The notes beneath the pieces were generated by a model. The model saw only the letters and a program-made list of their open reading frames with translations. It had not been told where the DNA came from and did no database searches. From an uncultured Oscillospiraceae bacterium (GTDB taxonomy: Bacteria; Bacillota; Clostridia; Oscillospirales; Acutalibacteraceae): a DNA stretch of 36,895 nt. The position numbers were made by a program, and so were the translations under genes. Positions within the stretch are counted from its first letter, which is position 1; the number at the start of each line of letters is the position of its first letter. Below, piece after piece: positions 28,440-35,390 of the stretch. The DNA lies in assembly GCA_949292425.1 (NCBI GenBank), contig CASEZK010000037.1, positions 1 through 36,895 of the forward strand, read 5' to 3'.

Positions 28440-29504
28440 TTACTCTGCCTCTCCAGATTCTAAAGTCGCACTTTCTGGTTTTATATCTATTTTCCAGCCG
28501 GTTAATCTAGCTGCTAGACGTGCGTTTTGACCTTTGTTGCCTATTGCCAATGATAATTGGCTGTCCGGCACAACTGCTCTGCAAGTATGTGCCTCTTCTG
28601 AGATCACTTCAACTTTCAAAACTTCAGCCGGAGAAAGTGCCGCTGTGATATATTTTTCCATGTCTTCACTATATTCAATTATATCTATTTTTTCTCCCCC
28701 CAGCTCTTTTATTATAGCTGCTATTCTAGCGCCTCTTGGGCCTATGCAAGAACCAATAGCATCTACATTTTCATCGTGACTACAAACAGACACTTTAGTT
28801 CTAGCTCCGGATTCTCTCGCAATCTGTTTTATTTCAATTACTCCAGTTGCTATTTCGGGAACTTCATTTTCAAACATCTTTTTTATAACATCGGGGAGCG
28901 TCCTAGAAAGTACAACCTTCGGACCTTTATCGGTTTCTTTCACATCAACTACATACACCTTTACAATATCGCCTTCTTTTACTTTGTTGCATTGTAGGAG
29001 TTCACTTTTTGGCAAATAAGATTCAGATTTTCCGATTCTTATAGTTGCCGACCCACTTTTTGGATCTATTTTTTCTATTATAGCACTAACTATTTGTCCT
29101 TTTCTACTTTCAAACTCCTGTTTCATTACGTCTTTTTCGCCGTCTCTTATACCTTGTCGTATAATATTACGTGCTGTTTGTGCAGCTATTCTACCAAATT
29201 CCTTCGTGTTTAATTTTACACCTACCTTTTCACCAACTCCGGCATTTGCGCTGATTTTCCTTGCTTCCAGTAAAGAAATTTCATTTCCCGGATCAGTAAC
29301 GTCGTTAACTACAGTCTTTTGTAAGAAAACATCAAATTTATTGCGCTTGGGGTTCACGTTTATTATAACGTCCTCGTTTCCATTGTAGCTATTTTTGCAA
29401 GCTGTAACTATAGCTTTTTTTATTTTCTCAAACATATAGTCAACAGAAATACCCCTTTCTTCCTCTAATAAGGACAACGATTCAAAAAGTTCTTTGCTGT
29501 TCAT
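28440..29504 (-). CDS. nusA: Transcription termination/antitermination factor NusA
   Basis: RNA polymerase-associated pausing and termination factor; 354 aa, the compact Gram-positive form without C-terminal acidic repeats. An N-terminal polymerase-binding domain (about 1-130) precedes an S1 domain (about 135-200, with SYLPKSELL). Two KH domains follow: IGSCIGPRGARIAAI in the first and LAIGNKGQNARLAARLTGW in the second. The start ATG is preceded by GGAGGC. It is the first gene of this operon copy: rimP, which usually precedes nusA, is not present upstream on this strand. A terminator-like leader hairpin lies 47 nt upstream. Confidence 0.96.
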   Translation of the reverse strand: MNSKELFESLSLLEEERGISVDYMFEKIKKAIVTACKNSYNGNEDVIINVNPKRNKFDVFLQKTVVNDVTDPGNEISLLEARKISANAGVGEKVGVKLNTKEFGRIAAQTARNIIRQGIRDGEKDVMKQEFESRKGQIVSAIIEKIDPKSGSATIRIGKSESYLPKSELLQCNKVKEGDIVKVYVVDVKETDKGPKVVLSRTLPDVIKKMFENEVPEIATGVIEIKQIARESGARTKVSVCSHDENVDAIGSCIGPRGARIAAIIKELGGEKIDIIEYSEDMEKYITAALSPAEVLKVEVISEEAHTCRAVVPDSQLSLAIGNKGQNARLAARLTGWKIDIKPESATLESGEAE

Positions 29505-29550
29505 TTTTTATTTAGCCTCCATTTTATTAAGTTTTAACTTGAAATATAAA

Positions 29551-29578
29551 CAAAAGAGCGGGGGAGCCCACTCTTTTG
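29551..29578 (-). terminator. Terminator-like hairpin in the nusA operon leader
   Basis: On the minus strand CAAAAGAGTGGG, loop CTCC, CCCGCTCTTTTG, then TTTATATTT. The stem is 12 bp including one U-G pair; on the plus strand that pair is a C-A mismatch, so the structure belongs to the nusA-sense RNA. Lying 5' of nusA, it is probably an attenuator rather than the end of a gene. NusA autoregulation through such a site would fit, but that is inference. Confidence 0.6.
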
Positions 29579-29607
29579 AGAAATTTATATTACGCTAACG
29601 TTTATTA

Positions 29608-29636
29608 AGTTTAACACACATTAAAGCAAAGCGCAA
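29608..29636 (-). promoter_or_regulatory. Possible nusA operon promoter
   Basis: TTGCGC (29636-29631), a 17-nt spacer and TAAACT (29613-29608) on the minus strand, just upstream of the leader hairpin. Both boxes match only partly. Confidence 0.4.
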
Positions 29637-29714
29637 GTTATTTTACAAATTTTTTTCCCGCAATTAACATAATTTATTTTGGTTTCATATTTTGGGTACA
29701 GAGGAGTGATATAA

Positions 29715-30056
29715 ATGTTAGAAATAATTCTCAGTGTTTTCCTAACAGTTTTATCAATTATCGGATTAATCAAGTTTTTTAAACTAATAGTTGTTAATTC
29801 TCTTAATAGCCAAAAGAACAAAAACAATATTTTAATAATACCAATTTCCGGACACCGTGAGGAGGCTGAAATACTTTTGCGGGATGCCATTTTTCAAACT
29901 AAATGGTTATCTAAAAATGACCATAAAAAGGTCATTTGTCTTGACTTAGGTATGGATGACGAAACTAAAAAAATCTGTAACATAATAAAAAAAGAAAACG
30001 ATTTTATATATTTTTGTACGCCAGACAATCTCATTGAGGTCTTGAAAAATAGTTGA
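29715..30056 (+). CDS. Small single-span membrane protein of unknown function
   Basis: 113 aa. Residues 3-28 form one hydrophobic segment (ILSVFLTVLSIIGLIKFFKLIVV). A mixed alpha/beta soluble part follows, with NILIIPISGHREEAEILLRDAIF and KVICLDLGMDDETKKICNIIKKEN; the spacing resembles a small nucleotide-binding-like fold. The ATG is preceded by AGAGGAGTG, a good ribosome site, so it is probably expressed. It is divergent from nusA. I do not recognise a named family and infer only membrane anchoring, with the soluble part probably cytosolic because Lys/Asn residues follow the span. Confidence 0.65.
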   Translation: MLEIILSVFLTVLSIIGLIKFFKLIVVNSLNSQKNKNNILIIPISGHREEAEILLRDAIFQTKWLSKNDHKKVICLDLGMDDETKKICNIIKKENDFIYFCTPDNLIEVLKNS

Positions 30057-30075
30057 AATTTTAGTATGTGAGTAC

Positions 30076-30105
30076 TTTACATCAAGTTTTCCTTCATGAT
30101 ATAAT
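30076..30105 (+). promoter_or_regulatory. Promoter ahead of a decayed region and possibly ackA
   Basis: TTTACA (30076-30081), an 18-nt spacer and a perfect TATAAT (30100-30105). The first frame behind it (ATG 30131) stops after 18 codons (MKNFKSTIVQKSLSLLII), followed by further stops. The promoter may now serve read-through into ackA. Confidence 0.55.
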
Positions 30106-30284
30106 TTAAATAAAACAAGGACGTACAAAAATGAAAAATTTTAAATCTACAATCGTTCAAAAAAGTTTGTCTTTGTTAATAATCTAGTTTGCTTTTATTT
30201 TCTAGTATTATATTGAAAGTTTCCACTTAAAACCTACAAAATCAAAAATTAATAGAAAATCACATAAATGAAGCTACACCCGAC

Positions 30285-30870
30285 GGTACTTATACTTTCT
30301 TTTCAATAATTTCTAGAATGAAGTATGTAAACAGGTGGCACACATTTAATAATTCTAAATACGAAAATTTGGAAGAAAATAGTTTTGAAACAGCTATCAT
30401 TGTGCACGCTTTAGCTGCCATAAGCAATACTTACTATAACGGAAAATTAAACCCTGAGCATCTAGCGATGTTGGCTTTATTTCACGATGCAACAGAAACT
30501 ATAACAGGAGATTTGCCGTCACTTATACACTATAATAAAAACATAAAGAATTGATTTGCAGAAATAGAAAAAGCCGCCGCAAAGGAAATGTCAGATACTT
30601 TGCCGCCGCCCCTAAAAGATACTTACTATGACTTGATGATGCTAGAAAAAAACAGCACAAAATATTAAGTTACTCAAGGCTGCCGATAGAATATCTGCCC
30701 TCATAAAATGCCTTAATGAGAAAGCGGTTGGTAACAGAGATTATCTTGCAGCAGAAAAATGGATAATAAAATCATCACACGCTTTAAATATGCCTAAAGT
30801 TGAGTATTTACTTGAAAAGTTTATGCCTGTGGTATGTGAATGTGAAATGAGTTTGTCAGTACGTCAGTAA
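30285..30870 (+). pseudogene. Decayed HD-domain 5'-deoxynucleotidase, YfbR-like
   Basis: The reading FFSIISRMKYVNRWHTFNN, followed by HALAAISN and LALFHDATETITGDLP, matches the YfbR-type HD hydrolases that dephosphorylate deoxynucleoside monophosphates. The frame is broken by TGA at 30552-30554 and then continues FAEIEKAAAKEM. A shift of frame near 30663 is needed to reach LLKAADRISALIKCLNEKAVGN. The C-terminal part ends at TAA 30868-30870. No start codon lies in frame ahead of the conserved N-terminus. Two independent lesions plus a missing start make it non-functional unless sequencing errors are responsible. The HD residues themselves are intact, so decay looks recent. Confidence 0.8.
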
Positions 30871-30906
30871 TATAGCTGATTGAAATATAAAATTTTGGAG
30901 GTAAAA

Positions 30907-32115
30907 ATGAAAATTCTTGTTATTAATGCAGGTAGCTCATCTTTGAAGTATCAATTGATCGATATGTCAAATGAAAAGACTCTTGCAAAAGGAAACTGTG
31001 AAAGGATAGGCCTTGATGGCAGCTTTTTAACTTATAAGACCGACTCAGGCGAAAACAAAAAAATAGACGCTCCTATGCACGACCATACAGAAGCTTTCAG
31101 CTACGTAGTTAAGGCTTTACTCAACGAAGAATATGGCGTAATAAAGAGCATAGATGAAGTTTCAGCAATAGGTCACAGGGTTGTGCAAGGAGGTAGTAAA
31201 TTCTTAGAGTCTACTTTGATAAATGACGAAGTTATCAAAGAAATAGAAAATTTGATACCATTGGCACCTTTGCACAATCCGGCACATATTCAAGGCATAA
31301 AGGCTTGCTTAAAGGTTTTCGGGCATAAAGTTCCTCAAGTCGCTGTTTTCGACACAGCTTTTCATTCCACTATGCCGGAGAAAGCTTATATGTACCCCAT
31401 TCCTTACGAATATTATGAAAAATATAAAATAAGAAGATATGGGTTTCACGGAACATCTCACGAGTACGTAAGCAAACGCTGTGCAGAACTCCTGCATAAA
31501 GATATAAAAGATTTAAAAATTATAACATGCCATCTTGGTAACGGCTCTTCAATTTGCGCTATAAATAAAGGAAAAGTTATCGATACCAGTATGGGGCTTA
31601 CTCCATTGGACGGCTTCATGATGGGAACTAGAACCGGTTCGCTGGATCCTTCCATTGTTACATTCATAGCGGAAAAAGAAGGTAAAACTCCAAAGGAAAT
31701 GAACGAACTTTTAAATAAACAATCTGGTCTTTTGGGCGTGTCTGGCGTTTCCAGCGACGACAGAGACATAACCAGTGAAGCACAAGACGGAAACGACAGA
31801 GCAATCTTAGCTCACGATATGTTAAGATATCAAATAACTAAATTTATAGGTTCTTACGCAGCTGCATTAAACGGCTGTGACGCCATAGTATTTACAGCCG
31901 GTCTTGGTGAAAATCAACCATATCACAGATCTGCAGTCTGTAAGTCCTTAAAATACTTAGGTGTTGAAATAGACGAAAAGCTTAATGAATCAATGATTCG
32001 CGGCAAGGAAGGTAAAATTTCAACCGAAAACTCAAAAGTGCAGGTTTTTGTCATTCCTACAAACGAAGAGCTTATGATCGCTAGAGATACTGAAGATGTA
32101 GTTAATAAATTGTAA
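30907..32115 (+). CDS. ackA: Acetate kinase
   Basis: Converts acetyl phosphate and ADP to acetate and ATP in fermentative energy metabolism; 402 aa. ASKHA-fold signatures are VINAGSSSLKYQL at the N-terminus, FDTAFHSTMP, RRYGFHGTSHEYVS, CHLGNGSS and MGTRTGSLDP. The start ATG at 30907 follows GGAGG; an upstream TTG at 30880 precedes the ribosome site and is rejected. pta, often adjacent, is absent. I find no strong promoter immediately upstream, so transcription may come through the pseudogene from the promoter at 30076. Confidence 0.97.
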   Translation: MKILVINAGSSSLKYQLIDMSNEKTLAKGNCERIGLDGSFLTYKTDSGENKKIDAPMHDHTEAFSYVVKALLNEEYGVIKSIDEVSAIGHRVVQGGSKFLESTLINDEVIKEIENLIPLAPLHNPAHIQGIKACLKVFGHKVPQVAVFDTAFHSTMPEKAYMYPIPYEYYEKYKIRRYGFHGTSHEYVSKRCAELLHKDIKDLKIITCHLGNGSSICAINKGKVIDTSMGLTPLDGFMMGTRTGSLDPSIVTFIAEKEGKTPKEMNELLNKQSGLLGVSGVSSDDRDITSEAQDGNDRAILAHDMLRYQITKFIGSYAAALNGCDAIVFTAGLGENQPYHRSAVCKSLKYLGVEIDEKLNESMIRGKEGKISTENSKVQVFVIPTNEELMIARDTEDVVNKL

Positions 32116-32202
32116 GGTTATGTAAATGATTGCGTTTAACTGTGCGTCAAGCTCTCTTATTAAAATTAAACTTGTATTTATATTGTTTTGGCTACACAGA
32201 AA

Positions 32203-32226
32203 AGACAGTCTACTATTAGACTGTCT
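32203..32226. terminator. Hairpin between convergent ackA and degV
   Basis: AGACAGTCT, loop ACTATT, AGACTGTCT (9 bp). On the minus strand it starts 6 nt after the degV stop and is followed by TTTTC. On the plus strand the tail is AAATTTT. It probably ends degV and may also stop ackA transcripts. Confidence 0.6.
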
Positions 32227-32231
32227 AAATT

Positions 32232-33113
32232 TTATCTACAATTTCCAAAGAAAAATATAGCGACTGTTCCCGGCCCTGTATGGCAACCAATTGTTGCGCC
32301 TATGTTGTTTATAAGGACTTTTCCGCTCAAGTGCTTAAATTTGCTTTCTATTTTGCTTGCAACTAATTTGGCAGCATCAAGACATGCAGAGTGGCATATG
32401 TAGCACTTTCCGGAATAATTAACGCTGTTTAAAGCTTTTTCTTCCATCTTATTTACAAGCTCATCTATAGCTTTTTCCTTAGTTCTAACTTTAGTTACAG
32501 GAACTAACTTACCTTCACTATCCATTTTCAGCACAGGACAGATTTTCAGCATGGTCCCTAAAAAGCCAGAGGTTTTGGAAATACGCCCACCTTTGACATA
32601 TGAGGACAGATCAGTGGAAAAAAACCAGTGCTGTATTTTTAATTTATTATCGTTTATCCAAGAGTATAACTCATCTATAGGCATGCCTTCATTTTTAAGC
32701 TCTGCAGCTTTATCTACCAAAAGACCATACCCTGAAGATCCACAAAGCGAGTCCACTATATAGATTTTTCTATTGGGAAATTCTTTCTGTAGCCTTCCTT
32801 TTGCAACTAGCGCTGAGTTATAAACTCCTGAAATTCCGGAAGATAAACTGATATGAAGTATGTCTTTGCCGGACTCTAAAAATGGAGTAAAATATTCAAT
32901 GAACTCGCCGACATTTACCTGTGAAGTTTTTGTTTCCGCTCCGTTTTTTATTTCTCTGTAAAAGTCTAAAGGAGATACAGATTTACCTAAGTCATCCACA
33001 TATTGTTTACCGTTCAATGAAAAATGAAAACATACGTAGTTGGCCTTGATTTTTTCTAAGTGACTTTCAGATAAGTCTACAGTTGAACAACAACTAATTA
33101 TATATTCTTGCAT
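32232..33113 (-). CDS. DegV family fatty-acid-binding protein
   Basis: 293-aa DegV-fold protein. Such proteins (FakB in the fatty-acid kinase system) hold a fatty acid for phosphorylation by FakA. The N-terminal CSTVDLSESHLEK, the TSQVNVGEFIEYF segment (TSQP-type), ISLSSGISGVYNSAL and VDSLCGSSGYGLL agree with the family, as does the C-terminal IGATIGCHTGPGTVAIFF. The start ATG has AGGAG 6 nt upstream. No fakA is in the window. It is divergent from a TetR-type regulator, which may control it. Confidence 0.92.
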   Translation of the reverse strand: MQEYIISCCSTVDLSESHLEKIKANYVCFHFSLNGKQYVDDLGKSVSPLDFYREIKNGAETKTSQVNVGEFIEYFTPFLESGKDILHISLSSGISGVYNSALVAKGRLQKEFPNRKIYIVDSLCGSSGYGLLVDKAAELKNEGMPIDELYSWINDNKLKIQHWFFSTDLSSYVKGGRISKTSGFLGTMLKICPVLKMDSEGKLVPVTKVRTKEKAIDELVNKMEEKALNSVNYSGKCYICHSACLDAAKLVASKIESKFKHLSGKVLINNIGATIGCHTGPGTVAIFFFGNCR

Positions 33114-33198
33114 AATGAACTCCTCGCTTTATTGTAACATATTGAAAGATATTTTTACTGATGTTATAATTATAAAAATAATATACCGTAAAATGAAA

Positions 33199-33238
33199 AT
33201 ACAAAAATGATTATATGTATTTTTATTTATACAAAAAT
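33199..33238. promoter_or_regulatory. Pair of 10-bp direct repeats between degV and the TetR gene
   Basis: ATACAAAAAT occurs at 33199-33208 and again at 33229-33238, a 30-bp centre distance (about three helix turns), just upstream of the regulator start. It is a candidate operator for autoregulation or degV control. The AT-rich sequence makes chance possible. Confidence 0.35.
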
Positions 33239-33252
33239 AGGGAAGTGTAAGG

Positions 33253-33840
33253 TTGTCTGAAGATAAAAGAATAAAAAAAACTAAAAAAATACTCAAACAA
33301 ACGCTAATTGATTTATTAGAAAATAAAACGTTTGATCAAATAACTGTAAAGGAACTTTGCGATAAATCTGAAACAAGTAGAATTACATTCTATACACATT
33401 ATAGTGATAAATATGACTTGGTAGAAGACATTTCCAAAGATATGATAAAAGTCGCACAAGACGAATATTACCGGTTACAGAGCAAAAATAACCCTAATAA
33501 TGACTTCATTATAGGTTACTGTAACCTGCTAGATTGTATTTTAACTATGTATTATGACAACATACGTTTTTTTTCTCATACAAACGCCAATGAAAATCCA
33601 TATTTAAATTTTTCGTTTTATAAGTACATTTTAAAGCACGTGGAAACTCATGCGCAGAAAAAGAGTACGGCTTTAAAGCCAAAATATGAACCTAAAAAAA
33701 TAGCAGGTTTTTTATGTTATGGTTTGTGGGGATTTATAAACGAATGTAGTAAGAACCAAGGCCTACAGGAACTAAGAAAGGAAGTGCGCGAAATTCTTAA
33801 AGGCATATTGCAAGCAGAAATATTGACGAAAAATGTTTAA
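33253..33840 (+). CDS. TetR/AcrR family transcriptional regulator
   Basis: 195 aa. The N-terminal helix-turn-helix domain (about 5-55) reads TKKILKQTLIDLLENKTFDQITVKELCDK followed by SETSRITFYTHYSDKYDLVED, characteristic of TetR proteins. The C-terminal ligand domain (about 70-190) resembles the short TetR_C types of Bacillota. The start is TTG at 33253, placed by the usual family N-terminus; the ribosome site (GGGAAG) is modest. It is divergent from degV across 139 nt, which suggests a lipid-related regulon. The ligand is unknown. A small hairpin GAATTC-AAAT-GAATTT with a T-rich tail follows the stop. Confidence 0.88.
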   Translation: MSEDKRIKKTKKILKQTLIDLLENKTFDQITVKELCDKSETSRITFYTHYSDKYDLVEDISKDMIKVAQDEYYRLQSKNNPNNDFIIGYCNLLDCILTMYYDNIRFFSHTNANENPYLNFSFYKYILKHVETHAQKKSTALKPKYEPKKIAGFLCYGLWGFINECSKNQGLQELRKEVREILKGILQAEILTKNV

Positions 33841-33913
33841 ATTTCATAAAAATACTTGAAAAAGGATTTTGTTTTATGAATTCAAATGAATTTTTATAAT
33901 TTCCCCTTAAAGA

Positions 33914-33942
33914 TTGAACTTAGGTTGAGATTATGATATACT
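33914..33942 (+). promoter_or_regulatory. Sigma-A-type promoter of the TM2-domain gene
   Basis: TTGAAC (33914-33919), a 17-nt spacer and TATACT (33937-33942), about 48 nt upstream of the ATG at 33991. Confidence 0.65.
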
Positions 33943-33990
33943 GTGTTTATAGTAAAATATTTTGCATTTAAAATGAACGGGGGAAGTAAA

Positions 33991-34518
33991 ATGAAAAAAA
34001 TATTATCAACTTTATTAATAGTAGCAACTTTAGCAGGTTCGGTTTCAGGAACGGTTTTTGGTACGTGCTGCGCTGAATCACCAGAAGAAATTAGACTAGC
34101 AAGGGCAACAGTTTCAGAAATAGTACAAAAAAACAAAACAGATAAAGAGAAAAAAGAAATTGATAAGTCGAAAATCAGAAAGAAAGTAAACCGATTTATC
34201 ATAAAAAATAATGGATATTTCCCTGATGATAAAATTCCTCAAATTAGGAAAGTACTAACGGCTTTATCATTAGAGGAATTAGAAAACATTTCAAGCATTG
34301 ACTTAACTAGTCCAGAATTAATACAAGTTATTTCTATATTTTTTGGATTTACAGGGATTGATCGATTATTGATTGACAGTTACGGTATGTTTTTACTTAA
34401 ATTTCTCACTGCTGGTAATTTTGGAATATTGTGGTTGTATGATATTTGTACCATCAAAGGGAAAGTAAGAGAGAAAAACTATAATAAGCTCATGTCTATT
34501 TTATCAGATATCTGTTAG
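33991..34518 (+). CDS. Exported TM2-domain protein
   Basis: 175 aa. An N-terminal signal-like segment (MKKILSTLLIVATLAGSVSG) is followed by a polar, Lys/Glu-rich region (30-110). Residues 111-155 form a TM2 domain: two hydrophobic spans with GFTGIDRLLIDSYGMFLLKFLTAG and the ILWLYDI ending, where the family usually has GIHRFYLG and WWLIDL. The last part is basic. The start ATG is set by GGGGGAAG just upstream. TM2 proteins have no settled bacterial function. The N-terminus closely resembles that of the next gene (MKKIISSLLTV), so the two may share an origin or export route. Confidence 0.75.
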   Translation: MKKILSTLLIVATLAGSVSGTVFGTCCAESPEEIRLARATVSEIVQKNKTDKEKKEIDKSKIRKKVNRFIIKNNGYFPDDKIPQIRKVLTALSLEELENISSIDLTSPELIQVISIFFGFTGIDRLLIDSYGMFLLKFLTAGNFGILWLYDICTIKGKVREKNYNKLMSILSDIC

Positions 34519-34573
34519 TTTATCCTTTCGTTCGTTGAGTTAACATTTCACTCTAAGCAAGAGTTACTGAAAA

Positions 34574-34623
34574 AATATAAACAAAGTGTTAACTTTTTTA
34601 AAAGTTAACACTTTGTTTATATT
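34574..34623. repeat. Long perfect inverted repeat (24-bp arms)
   Basis: Arms 34574-34597 and 34600-34623 are exactly complementary with a 2-nt centre; in practice the loop is larger. The core is GTGTTAACTTTTTTAAAAG. It lies between the two exported-protein genes. It could terminate the TM2 gene, but the bases after the stem are ATGTTAAAAAAA rather than a T-run. It could also be an operator or small mobile-element relic. It does not resemble the cloverleaf elements. Confidence 0.75.
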
Positions 34624-34703
34624 ATGTTAAAAAAAATTTAAATAAAACCTGTTAAAATAAATAACATAAACGTTCAACAAACTACATTATAAGGAGAGTT
34701 ACA

Positions 34704-35312
34704 ATGAAAAAAATAATATCTAGTTTATTAACAGTAATAATTTTAACAGGTTGTGCCTTTAGTATTTCATGTTTTGCCTACGGTGAAAACAACAAAGTCG
34801 AAGATCAAATGGTAATAAAAGGTCCAACAATAAGTGTTCCTTTTTCTGCCAACAAAGAAGTAGCCGTAACCACAAATAATTTATCAGAAAAAAAATCTAA
34901 TACTTCTACAAATATTAAAGTGGACGTAGAGCTATTTAACTTAGCTTTAGAACGTGTAAAAGCTATAAAAGATCAATACAAAGGTGCTAGTAAAATGACT
35001 ATTAGGTCAATTATTAATCAAGAGATCGATGTAATAAATAAAAAGTTAAATAACATTAGCAGAATAGAAAAAGAAGAAAAAAATAAAGAAGAAATAGTCC
35101 AAGAAATTAAATTTCTAGAGTTCCAAAAAGAACTCTTAAAATCTGAAAAAACCTTGAATGGATTTATAGATCTCAAAACAACATCTTATATAACACTCGC
35201 CTCAGCCGCTGTAACACTCGCTTTACCCTTTATAATACCTTACCTGACAATGACATCTTATGTAGCAATTGCCTCAGCCGCTGCAACACTCGCTTTTACT
35301 CACTTGGCGTAG
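34704..35312 (+). CDS. Putative lipoprotein with coiled coil and hydrophobic C-terminal repeats
   Basis: 202 aa, no recognised family. The N-terminus MKKIISSLLTVIILTGCAFS has a lipobox-like LTGC, so Lgt could modify Cys17; cleavage after CFA is an alternative. Residues 65-150 are charged and helix-rich (KKLNNISRIEKEEKNKEEIVQEI), probably coiled coil. The C-terminus carries two similar hydrophobic units, TSYITLASAAVTLALP and TSYVAIASAAATLAFT, spaced 24 residues apart and likely to insert in or pack on membrane. At DNA level this is a duplicated stretch of about 46 bp with a 72-bp period. AAGGAGAG precedes the ATG. Function unknown. Confidence 0.7.
   Translation: MKKIISSLLTVIILTGCAFSISCFAYGENNKVEDQMVIKGPTISVPFSANKEVAVTTNNLSEKKSNTSTNIKVDVELFNLALERVKAIKDQYKGASKMTIRSIINQEIDVINKKLNNISRIEKEEKNKEEIVQEIKFLEFQKELLKSEKTLNGFIDLKTTSYITLASAAVTLALPFIIPYLTMTSYVAIASAAATLAFTHLA
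35181..35299 (+). repeat. Internal direct repeat in the 202-aa lipoprotein gene
   Basis: Two related units begin with ACATCTTAT at 35181 and 35253 (72-bp period) and share GCCTCAGCCGCTG followed by AACACTCGCTTTAC. The first two codon positions are best conserved, so the duplication is expressed as a protein repeat. Confidence 0.7.
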
Positions 35313-35332
35313 TTCTTGTAATAAATTTTTAA

Positions 35333-35383
35333 CACCTCCAGAATATTCGTACCAGAGTATGGTAACAATATCATTTGGAGGTG
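35333..35383 (+). promoter_or_regulatory. Inverted repeat covering the ribosome site of the SpoIIQ-like gene
   Basis: CACCTCCA (35333-35340) pairs with TGGAGGTG (35376-35383), which is the Shine-Dalgarno sequence. Inside, G(A)ATATT pairs with AATATC, and TACCA (35350-35354) pairs with TGGTA (35360-35364) around loop GAGTA. An RNA spanning the whole repeat would hide the ribosome site. Confidence 0.7.
35341..35370 (+). promoter_or_regulatory. Sigma-F-like promoter of the SpoIIQ-like gene
   Basis: GAATA (35341-35345, four of five positions of GYATA), exactly 15 nt, then GGTAACAATA (35361-35370), a full match to the -10 pattern GGNNANAHTR. Transcription would start near 35376, leaving about 15 nt before the ATG. 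spoIIQ is a known sigma-F gene in spore formers. Confidence 0.6.
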
Positions 35384-35390
35384 CTATTTT

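Noticed and set aside
30552..30554. TGA in the YfbR-like frame as a recoded (selenocysteine) codon
   Set aside because: A second lesion (frameshift near 30663) and a missing start codon point to decay; no recoding hairpin is evident.
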